Assembly: GCA_003152095.1 (NCBI GenBank)
Contig: PLZI01000007.1
Location: forward strand, 18,050 to 77,149
Length of the DNA: 59,100 nt
Source of the DNA: Acidobacteriota bacterium
GTDB lineage: Bacteria; Acidobacteriota; Thermoanaerobaculia; UBA5066
Reading direction: 5' to 3'
Shown: one piece after another, positions 9,333-16,301 of the stretch
Layout of the letters: the number at the start of each line of letters is the position of its first letter
How positions within the stretch are numbered: the first letter of the stretch is position 1
The notes under the pieces: generated by a model
The model's input: only the letters and a program-made list of their open reading frames with translations
Database searches by the model: none
Told to the model about the DNA's origin: nothing
Position numbers and translations under genes: made by a program

Positions 9333-9418
9333 GGGGAGAATCTAGCCCTCGGGCGGTCGCGTGGGAACTGATGCGGGTGAATCTGGCAGTTCGGCCGTCG
9401 CTTGCTAAGCTGAGCGTT

Positions 9419-10360
9419 ATGGGGCCGTTTTTCATCGGAATCGACGGCGGCGGCACCCGTACGCGCGCCGTCGTCGCGAGAAGCGATCTCGCACCGCTCG
9501 GCCGCGGCGTGTCCGGCCCCGCGAATGCCGCCACGCGTCCCCTTCCGGGCGTCGTGGAGTCCGTCCAGGAAGCGGCTTCCGATGCGCTCCTCGCGGCGAG
9601 CCTCAGGGACGTCCCCCCCGAAACCGTCGTCGTGGGTCTCGCCGGCGTCGACTCGATCACGGATCGCCAGCCGCTCGTCCGGGCTCTCGAAGCAGTCTTC
9701 GGAATGGGACGCGTTCTCCTCACGAGCGACGCGCAGATCGCGCTCGCGGGGGCGGCAGCCGACGGCGTCGATACTCCCGCGGTCGTCCTCATCGCCGGCA
9801 CCGGAGCGATCGCCTTCGGGCAGGGCCCCGGAGGGGTCGTGGCGCGCGCGGGCGGATTCGGCTCCCTCCTGAGCGACGAGGGTGGCGGCTACGCCATCGC
9901 GAGGCAAGGCCTCGTCGCCGTCGTCCGGGAGATCGACGGCCGCGGGCCGCCGACGGACATCCGCGAGCGTCTCTTCACCACCGGCGGCGTCTCGTCGCTG
10001 ACCGAGCTGCTCGAGAGGGTTTACCGCTCGGAAGGAGGCGCCGCCGACATCGCGGCGTACTTTCCGGTCGTCCTCGCGGCAGCGCGCGCGGGCGATGCCG
10101 AGGCGCGGCGCATCCTCGAGGAAGCAGGACGCGAGCTCGCGCTCGACGTCGTGACCGTCGTCAGGAAGCTCGGCCTCGAGGGCGCGTCCTTCACGGTCGC
10201 GACGATCGGCGGCGTATTCGCGGCCGGCGATCTTCTGCTCGCGCCGCTCGTGGCCGCGATTCATCGCGTCGCCCCCCAGGCCCGCATCGGCCCCCCGGCC
10301 TATCCCCCTGAGGTCGGCGCGATCCGCCTTGCTCTCGCGGCGGCCCGGAAATCCTCGTGA
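9419..10360 (+). CDS. BadF/BadG/BcrA/BcrD-type N-acetylglucosamine/N-acetylmuramate kinase (MurK/NagK-like)
   Basis: This 313-residue ASKHA-fold sugar kinase has the phosphate-1 loop at the N-terminus (FIGIDGGGTRTRAVVA), an adenosine motif near the middle (VVLIAGTGAIAFG) and GGFGSLLSDEGGGYAIAR. The last is typical of BadF-family GlcNAc kinases and of Clostridium MurK, which phosphorylates both MurNAc and GlcNAc at O-6. The ATG at 9419 places the GIDGGG motif at residues 7-12; upstream codons in frame add no family sequence. The stop TGA overlaps the GTG start of murQ (GTGA), so it feeds MurQ directly. MurNAc is the substrate suggested by context, but GlcNAc is equally possible. Confidence 0.78.
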   Translation: MGPFFIGIDGGGTRTRAVVARSDLAPLGRGVSGPANAATRPLPGVVESVQEAASDALLAASLRDVPPETVVVGLAGVDSITDRQPLVRALEAVFGMGRVLLTSDAQIALAGAAADGVDTPAVVLIAGTGAIAFGQGPGGVVARAGGFGSLLSDEGGGYAIARQGLVAVVREIDGRGPPTDIRERLFTTGGVSSLTELLERVYRSEGGAADIAAYFPVVLAAARAGDAEARRILEEAGRELALDVVTVVRKLGLEGASFTVATIGGVFAAGDLLLAPLVAAIHRVAPQARIGPPAYPPEVGAIRLALAAARKSS

Positions 10361-11214
10361 ACGAGTCGCTCGACCTCGTCACGCGCCTCCACGAGGCCGA
10401 TCGCGCAGTCTTCGACGCGCTCGGAGCCGCGCTCCCCGCAATCGCGCGCGCGGCCGACGCGATCGCCGAGCGCCTCGCGGCGGGCGGCCGGTGGTTCTAC
10501 ACCGGGGCCGGCTCGAGCGGCCGGCTCGGCGTGCTCGACGCCGCGGAGCTTCCGCCCACGTTCGGGACGGATCCGTCGCTCGTCGTCGCGCTCGTCGCGG
10601 GCGGGCGCGCGGCGATGTTCGAAGCGGTGGAGGGCGCGGAGGACGACGCCAGCGCGGGCGCGCGCGATCTGGCCGCGGCGGGAGTGACGCGGAAAGACGT
10701 CGTCGTGGGCATTGCCGCGAGCGGCTCGACGCCGTACGTGGCCGGGGCGCTGGAAGAAGCCAAGGAAGCGGGCGCTCTCACGGTGGCGGTCGTCTGCCGC
10801 CCGGGCGCGGCGCTCGCGAAGCGCGCGGACATTCTCATCCTCCTCGAGACGGGCACCGAAGTCCTCGCCGAGTCTAGCCGCCTGAAGGCCGGCACCGCGG
10901 AGAAAATCGCCCTCAACATGCTTTCGACCGCCGTCATGGCCAAACGCGGCCTCGTCTACCAGGGCGAGATGGTCGCGATGAAGCCGGCGAACGAGAAACT
11001 GAGAAGGCGCGCCGTCAGGATCGTCTCCGAGCTCGCAACGCAGACGCCAGAGAAAGCAGAAGATTTTCTCAGAAAGAGTAATTGGAACCTGCCACTGGCT
11101 CTCATCTCGGCGAAGTGGGGACTTTCCGCCGAGGCGGCCGCTGATTACCTTTCGAAGAATAATTCGAACGTTGCGGCTGCCTTGAGCCAGCCGCCTTCGC
11201 GAGGCGAATCGTGA
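10357..11214 (+). CDS. murQ: N-acetylmuramic acid 6-phosphate etherase
   Basis: MurQ cleaves the D-lactyl ether of MurNAc-6-phosphate to give GlcNAc-6-phosphate and D-lactate in the cytoplasm. The 285-residue protein has the SIS-domain sugar-phosphate loop (YTGAGSSGRLGVLDAAELPP, about 48-67), an acidic GAEDD at 94-98, and the diagnostic ESSRLKAGTAEKIALNM. It is a few residues shorter at the N-terminus than most family members. It starts with GTG at 10357, overlapping the kinase stop, and its own TGA overlaps the GTG of nagA, so the three genes are translationally coupled. Confidence 0.93.
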   Translation: MNESLDLVTRLHEADRAVFDALGAALPAIARAADAIAERLAAGGRWFYTGAGSSGRLGVLDAAELPPTFGTDPSLVVALVAGGRAAMFEAVEGAEDDASAGARDLAAAGVTRKDVVVGIAASGSTPYVAGALEEAKEAGALTVAVVCRPGAALAKRADILILLETGTEVLAESSRLKAGTAEKIALNMLSTAVMAKRGLVYQGEMVAMKPANEKLRRRAVRIVSELATQTPEKAEDFLRKSNWNLPLALISAKWGLSAEAAADYLSKNNSNVAAALSQPPSRGES

Positions 11215-12149
11215 GCGAGGGAGCAAGAAATCCCTCGTCGCCCCCCTCCTTCGTGGACCTCCACATCCACGGCGCGTTCGGCGTGGATGTCCTCACGGCT
11301 TCGGCGGGGGAGATGGACCGTCTCGCGCTCGGGCTTTGGTCCCGCGGCGTGAGCGGGTTCCTTCCCACACTCGTGCCGCAGCCGCTGGACGAAATGGCCG
11401 CGACCGCCGCGCGCCTGTCAGCGTGGACGCGCTCGCGCCGTGCGGGCGACGGCCGCGGGGCGATACCCCTCGGGCTTCACTTCGAAGGGCCGTTCGTGTC
11501 GGCCGTGCGGTGCGGAGCGCTCCACCGCTCTTGCTTTCTCGACGGGAGCGACCTGAAAACGCTCGACGCGTTCTTCGAGGCGCTCGGCGACCCGCCCGGG
11601 CGCCTCATGACGACGCTCGCGCCGGAGATTCCGGGCGGCCTCGCGGTCGTGCGCGCTTTCGCGAAGAAAGGCTTTCTCATCTCCATCGGCCACACCGATG
11701 CGGACGCGTCCACGCTCGACGCCGCAGTCGCAGCCGGGGCCCGGCACATGACGCACTTCGGAAACGCGATGAAACCGCTTCACCATCGCGACGTGGGGCC
11801 CATCGGCTGGGGGCTCATGACGGACGCCGTCACGGTGGACGTGATCGCCGATCTCCACCATCTCGCGCCGGAGATGCTGCGCCTCGTCCTGAAGGCGAAG
11901 GGAGAGGGTCGCGTCGCCCTCATCAGCGATGCGATGCCGGCCGCGGGCCTCGCGGACGGCGACTACGCGATCTGGGGAGAAACGCTCACCATGAAGAACG
12001 GCGCCGCCCGCAACGCGGCGGGCGCGCTCGCGGGCTCGACGTGCCTCCTCGACGCGTGCGTGACGCGCCTGTCGTCCATCGGCGTCCCACCGGAGTCGGC
12101 GTGGCGCATGGCGACGGACGTTCCGGCGCGCCTTCTCGCGGCCGGGTGA
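11211..12149 (+). CDS. nagA: N-acetylglucosamine-6-phosphate deacetylase, compact form
   Basis: NagA removes acetate from GlcNAc-6-phosphate to give glucosamine-6-phosphate, the step after MurQ. Amidohydrolase motifs are present: VDLHIHG (HxH at residues 18 and 20), HFEGPF with the metal-binding Glu, ISIGHTDAD, THFGNAM and the catalytic Asp in ALISDAMPAAG. At 312 residues it is well below the usual 370-390. The N-terminal strands that normally form half of the small beta-sandwich are absent, and the protein begins almost directly at HxH. The C-terminus is also short. The GTG start at 11211 overlaps the murQ stop. It ends one base before the convergent nagX-like gene. Confidence 0.87.
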   Translation: MSEGARNPSSPPSFVDLHIHGAFGVDVLTASAGEMDRLALGLWSRGVSGFLPTLVPQPLDEMAATAARLSAWTRSRRAGDGRGAIPLGLHFEGPFVSAVRCGALHRSCFLDGSDLKTLDAFFEALGDPPGRLMTTLAPEIPGGLAVVRAFAKKGFLISIGHTDADASTLDAAVAAGARHMTHFGNAMKPLHHRDVGPIGWGLMTDAVTVDVIADLHHLAPEMLRLVLKAKGEGRVALISDAMPAAGLADGDYAIWGETLTMKNGAARNAAGALAGSTCLLDACVTRLSSIGVPPESAWRMATDVPARLLAAG

Positions 12150-12150
12150 T

Positions 12151-13236
12151 TTACAGCTTCCAGAACCAGCCGCGCCTCTCGAAGACGCGAAGGACGGCCC
12201 ACCAGAAGACGATCGTCGCGAGCGCGAACGCGTGCGAGCGCACCGTCGGGTCCGCGATCCACGAGAAGCCGCCGCCGTAAAGCCACGCGTGAAGCGAGAC
12301 GACCTTGCCGGTCGCGTCCGTGAGCTTGACGAGGCCAAACGTCTTGGCGAGAAGACCCGAAAGGGCGAACACGAGGAGCGGGTTCGTCCCGAACGTGAAG
12401 AAGAACGCGAAGGGCCTTTTCCAGCCGAGCACGTCGACGACCCACAGGCAGATACCCAATCCGAAGAGCGCGGCGCCGGACGTGAAGACGACATACGAGC
12501 CCGTCCAGAGGTTCTTGTTGATCGGAAGCGCCCGTCCCCAGAGAAGACCAGCCGCGGTCGCGACCGCTCCCCAGGCGAGCAGGCGTCCGACCTTCTCCTT
12601 CACGGTGGCCGCGCTCCTCAGAAAGAAACCCGTGAGTGTGCCGGTGAGCATCGTCGCGATCGCGGTCAGCGTCGAGACGATCCCCTCGGGGTCCCAACCC
12701 TGCGCGTTCTTCCAAAGATGGCCCTTCAGCACGGCAAGATCGACGGCGCGTTGCACGTTCCCCTGCGGCGTGAGGTCGTAGCCCGTCCCGAGGAGGATCC
12801 ACGTGTGGAGCGCGAGCAGCCCGGCGACGGCCGCCGCGACGCCGAAGACGCGCTTCTTCCAGGCCGCGAGGACGATGCAAGTGCCGAGAGCAAATGCCAA
12901 ACCGATGCGCGGGAGGACGCCCGGGACGCGCAGGCGCGAGAGGCGCTCGAGGAACGGCACGAACGGATAGAACGCCATCGCCCAGCCGACAAGGACGATC
13001 GTCATGCCGCGCCGGAAGGCGTGACGCGCGAGGTCGAGACGACCCGCGCCTTGGGCCATCCGCTTTTCGAGCGAGAACACGCCCGCGACACCCACGATGA
13101 AGAGGAACCACGGGAAGATGAGGTCGGTCGGTGTCCAGCCGTGCCACTCCGCGTGGTCGAACGGCCAATAGAGATGCCCCCAGTCACCGGGGTTGTTGAC
13201 GAAGATCATCCCCACGACCGTCACGCCGCGGAACAT
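12151..13236 (-). CDS. NagX-like / HGSNAT-family membrane protein (COG4299, DUF5009)
   Basis: This multi-pass membrane protein (361 residues from the ATG used here, about 9-11 hydrophobic segments) opens with MFRGVTVVGMIFVNNPGDWG and contains FPWFLFIVGVA. Both are hallmarks of the family that includes human heparan-alpha-glucosaminide N-acetyltransferase and bacterial NagX. NagX proteins are linked to GlcNAc uptake or acetyl transfer in Shewanella and Xanthomonas; either role fits beside murQ-nagA. The family's opening residues (RLVALD) are encoded in frame just upstream (about 13237-13254), but no ATG, GTG or TTG precedes them before an in-frame TAA at about 13315. The true start is therefore unclear. 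Confidence 0.78.
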   Translation of the reverse strand: MFRGVTVVGMIFVNNPGDWGHLYWPFDHAEWHGWTPTDLIFPWFLFIVGVAGVFSLEKRMAQGAGRLDLARHAFRRGMTIVLVGWAMAFYPFVPFLERLSRLRVPGVLPRIGLAFALGTCIVLAAWKKRVFGVAAAVAGLLALHTWILLGTGYDLTPQGNVQRAVDLAVLKGHLWKNAQGWDPEGIVSTLTAIATMLTGTLTGFFLRSAATVKEKVGRLLAWGAVATAAGLLWGRALPINKNLWTGSYVVFTSGAALFGLGICLWVVDVLGWKRPFAFFFTFGTNPLLVFALSGLLAKTFGLVKLTDATGKVVSLHAWLYGGGFSWIADPTVRSHAFALATIVFWWAVLRVFERRGWFWKL

Positions 13237-13344
13237 GTCGAGGGCGACGAGGCGCCCGCCAGAGGCGGGCGCGGGAGAAGGGAGTTTCTGCTGGCTCGTG
13301 ATAGCGGCATGTTAGAACGGAGGACAAAGGAGTACACGGCAGGG

Positions 13345-13803
13345 ATGCATTCCTTAGAACGTGAAAGGACCGGCAAAAATCTCTTTCTCCTCTTTCTAGT
13401 TTTCCTCTCCTCCTGCACCACGATCCCGCCGTCGCTCCACGTCACGCCCACGAACCGTGACCTCCTCCAGCTCATGATCGCGATCTCCGACAACACGGCG
13501 GCCGACCGCTTCATCGACCTCTTCGGCGCCGAAGCCGTGAATGCGCGCATGGCCGCGCTCTGCCTGCCCGGCATCCGCCTCGTGAGGCGCATCCCGAACA
13601 AGGGCCAGGAGCCTTCGAAATGGCCGCCGCTCGGCGTCATGACGCCGCGCGACACGGCGGAGCTCTATCGGCGCGTCGCAGCGCGCACGCTCCTCGACCC
13701 CGCGAGCGACCGCCTCATCGCGAGGCTCCTCGCGACGCAACACACGCGCGATCGCCTGCCGCGCCTGCTTCTGGACGAGAACGGGACGTCGCGTCTTCCG
13801 TGA
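13345..13803 (+). pseudogene. Beta-lactamase/serine-hydrolase remnant behind a lipoprotein signal
   Basis: The frame encodes a lipoprotein-type leader (KNLFLLFLVFLSSC) followed at once by the class A beta-lactamase core: RDLLQLMIAISDNTAADRFID with the SDN triad. It then continues to DRLPRLLLDENGTS and a stop. The SxxK nucleophile motif, which should lie 50-60 residues before SDN, is missing, and the KTG motif is cut off at the other end. It is therefore an internally deleted remnant, 152 codons against about 270 for an intact domain. It could be expressed as a lipoprotein, but it cannot be a normal serine hydrolase. An intact relative is fused to the NlpC/P60 protein at 16302. Confidence 0.6.
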
Positions 13804-14199
13804 GACGGATCGCCGCTTCTGGGACCTCTGGCGATCGGTGGGCGGAAGCGAAGCGGACGCCTCTGGCAGTTCGTCTCTCTCGAGCACCGGGCGTGGCATG
13901 CGGGCGTCTCGCTCCTGCATGGCCGCATGGCCTTGAACCGCACGTCGGTCGGCATCGAGATCACCGGCGACGGCAACCGGTACCCCTTTGCACGCGCTCA
14001 AATCGAGACGGTCGTACGGCTCGTGGGCGTTCTGACGGCCATGTTCGACCTCGACGCGCCCTGGATCGCGGGGCATGAGCACATCGCGCCGGACCGCAAG
14101 AACGACCCCGGCGCGCTCTTCCCGTGGAACGAGGTCGTGCGGCGCGGTCTCGACCTCGCTCACGAACTGAACCATCGTCCGGGCTCATCCTCGCCTTGA
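13804..14199 (+). pseudogene. AmpD-type N-acetylmuramoyl-L-alanine amidase, C-terminal remnant
   Basis: Read in the same frame as the beta-lactamase remnant but after its TGA, codons from about 13855 give LWQFVSLEHRAWHAGVS, then NRTSVGIEITGDGN and GHEHIAPDRKNDPG. These are the middle and end of an Amidase_2 domain, with the late His, Lys and Asp of the zinc/catalytic site. The first zinc-ligand His and the N-terminal third are absent, and there is no credible start (an internal ATG at 13927 would lose still more). A deletion that joined the end of a beta-lactamase gene to the middle of an amidase gene explains both remnants. Confidence 0.6.
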
Positions 14200-14237
14200 C
14201 AGCCTGCTCAAGACTTCGGTATAGGATTCGCCCGGCC

Positions 14238-15107
14238 ATGCCCAGCCAGTTCTCCAGTCTCGACGACGTTGAGGCACTGCGGCGGTTCGTGCGCGACCTC
14301 CGTGAGGGGGTCTACGTCACCGACTCGAACGGCCGGATCATGGACGGGAATCCGGCCTTTCTCGCGATGCTGGGCATCGCGTCACTCGAGGAGGCGCGCC
14401 GAATGAAGAGGACTGACTTCATGGTGGACGAAGAGCGCCGCGACGCCGAGCTCCTCGGCCTCGAGCGCGACGGCGCCGTGCACGACTTCGAGCTCGAGAT
14501 CCGCCGGAGGGACGGTGAGGCCCGAACGGTCATCGACACCGCATATCGTTGCCTCGACCCCGAGACGGGCGAGGTCTTCTACCAGGGCATCCTCATCGAC
14601 ATCACCGATCGCAAGCGCCTCGAGGAACGCCTTCTCGACCAGAGCCTGCGCGACCCGCTCACGGGCTGCTGGAACCGCCGCTATCTCACGGAGTTCGCGG
14701 GACGCCACGCCGACGCGAGCGGCTCGTGGGGCTGCATCATGGTCGATATCGACCACTTCAAGCAGTACAACGATGAGTTTGGACACGAGGCGGGCGATGC
14801 CGTCCTGAACCGGGTCGCGCGCTTCTTCATGCGCACGACGCGTGTCGAGGAAACGACCGTGCGTATGGGCGGCGACGAGTTTCTCATCCTCCTCAACGGG
14901 GCCGACGCTCAGGCGACCGAGAACACGAGCCAGCGCCTGACGGCCATGGCCGGACGCGAGCTCCTCGTGCCCTTCTCGGCCGGCTGGGCGTCGCGCGAGA
15001 ACGGCGAGTCCCTGGAAAAGACGATCGCGCGCGCGGACCACCGCCTCCTGCACGCGCGCGGACTTACGCGCTCGGGCGCGCGCGCGAAATTCGCGATCGT
15101 GCCTTAG
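14238..15107 (+). CDS. PAS-GGDEF diguanylate cyclase
   Basis: This 289-residue soluble protein would make cyclic di-GMP from two GTP. Residues about 10-130 form a PAS sensor (VRDLREGVYVTDSNGRIMDG, ending GILIDITDRKRLEERL). A GGDEF domain follows (DPLTGCWNRRYL, MVDIDHFKQYNDEFGHEAGD, and the intact active-site loop RMGGDEF). The usual inhibitory RxxD upstream of GGDEF reads RVEE, so product inhibition may be weak. There is no transmembrane segment or receiver domain. The ATG at 14238 is chosen because the PAS homology begins just after it. It lies between wall-recycling genes, but nothing shows it controls them. Confidence 0.85.
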   Translation: MPSQFSSLDDVEALRRFVRDLREGVYVTDSNGRIMDGNPAFLAMLGIASLEEARRMKRTDFMVDEERRDAELLGLERDGAVHDFELEIRRRDGEARTVIDTAYRCLDPETGEVFYQGILIDITDRKRLEERLLDQSLRDPLTGCWNRRYLTEFAGRHADASGSWGCIMVDIDHFKQYNDEFGHEAGDAVLNRVARFFMRTTRVEETTVRMGGDEFLILLNGADAQATENTSQRLTAMAGRELLVPFSAGWASRENGESLEKTIARADHRLLHARGLTRSGARAKFAIVP

Positions 15108-15132
15108 AGCTGAGCCCGCTTCTCTTGGGTCG

Positions 15133-16272
15133 TCAAGCCGTCACGGGAACGACGCCCAGCCCGGGCCCGTCGGGCAGGGACCAGCGGCCGTTCGCGATGG
15201 AAAGTCCCTTAAAGGGATCCCCCGCGAGGAGAAGATTTCCATCGATGTCGAGCCAGTCGAAAAGGGGGCCCACGGCGACGCCTGCCGCGATGCCGAGCGA
15301 CGATTCGATCATGCAGCCGAGCATCAGTTTGAGGCCCAAAGCGCGGGCCACCGCCGTCATCTCGTAGACGCGCGTGATGCCTCCCGACTTCGCGAGCTTC
15401 AGGACGACGCCATCGAAGAGCCCCGCTTTGCCGGGCACGTCGGAGGCGTGGAGAACGCCCTCGTCGCCCAGGATCGGAAATGTCGCGAGACCCTTGAGCT
15501 TCGCCATCTCGCCGTCCATCGCCGCAGGCATAGGCTGCTCGAGGTAGAGAGGCTTGACCCCGTTCAGCCAGGCGAGCTTCCTTTTCGTCTCGTCCACGCT
15601 CGTCCAGCCCTCGTTCGCGTCCACGGTGATGGGCTTGTCGGTGACGGAGCGAATCGCCGCGATGTTCTCTTCGTCGCTCGCGAGCCCGATCTTGATCTTC
15701 AGCCTTGGAAACGCCGCCGCCTCGCGGACCTTCTGCTTCATGACTTCAGCGGTGTCGATGCCGATCGAGAACGTCGTGACGGGCATGCGCCCCGTGGGGA
15801 CCCCGAGGAGATCGTGCACAGGGCGGTTCAGCTTCTTGCCCTTCCAGTCCCAGAGCGCGAGGTCGAGTGCGGCCACGACCTCGGTGTCGACCCCCGCTTC
15901 CCTTTCGGCGCGCTCCAGCCACGTGAGGTGCTCCCACGGCGAGAGGCCCGCGACGGCCCCTTTCACGCGCGCGAACGCCGCCTCCGACGTCTCGAAGCTC
16001 TGATTCCAGCGCTTGTTCGCTGCGGCCTCCCCGAAGCCGGTCACGCCCTCGGCCGTCAACGTCAGGAGGCCGTTCTTCTTTTCGTCGGAGGAGCCTCGCG
16101 CGATCGTCCACGTGTGCGCGAGCTTGAGGACGAGGGGACGGTACGAGAGAGAGACTTCGGACGCGGAGGGGCGCGAGGGTGCCTCGGCGAAGAGCGCTTC
16201 CGGCAGCGCGGACGAAGCGGCGGCGGCGACGGAGGAGACGAGGAGGCCACGGCGAGAAATGGGCTGCGTCAT
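15133..16272 (-). CDS. Exported dipeptide epimerase (enolase superfamily, YkfB/YcjG-like)
   Basis: This 379-residue member of the muconate-lactonizing-enzyme subgroup probably converts L-Ala-D-Glu from peptidoglycan into L-Ala-L-Glu. The KxK base motif (LKIKIG), the metal ligands in TVDANEGW, LEQPM and LGDEG, and the second base lysine in VVLKLAKSGG are present. A DxD (LDIDGN) near the C-terminus is typical of dipeptide epimerases. The N-terminus from ATG 16272 reads SRRGLLVSSVAAAASSA, a twin-arginine-type signal, so the enzyme should act in the periplasm, unlike cytoplasmic YkfB. It is divergent from the NlpC/P60 gene with 29 bases between start codons. Confidence 0.8.
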   Translation of the reverse strand: MTQPISRRGLLVSSVAAAASSALPEALFAEAPSRPSASEVSLSYRPLVLKLAHTWTIARGSSDEKKNGLLTLTAEGVTGFGEAAANKRWNQSFETSEAAFARVKGAVAGLSPWEHLTWLERAEREAGVDTEVVAALDLALWDWKGKKLNRPVHDLLGVPTGRMPVTTFSIGIDTAEVMKQKVREAAAFPRLKIKIGLASDEENIAAIRSVTDKPITVDANEGWTSVDETKRKLAWLNGVKPLYLEQPMPAAMDGEMAKLKGLATFPILGDEGVLHASDVPGKAGLFDGVVLKLAKSGGITRVYEMTAVARALGLKLMLGCMIESSLGIAAGVAVGPLFDWLDIDGNLLLAGDPFKGLSIANGRWSLPDGPGLGVVPVTA

Positions 16273-16301
16273 GGCCGGAATTATGGTGTGAGAATGACCG
16301 A

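Noticed and set aside
12232-13344. Forward open frame leading into the beta-lactamase remnant from within the NagX-like gene
   Set aside because: The translation is charged low-complexity sequence antisense to clear membrane helices. The credible start is ATG 13345 with a lipoprotein signal.
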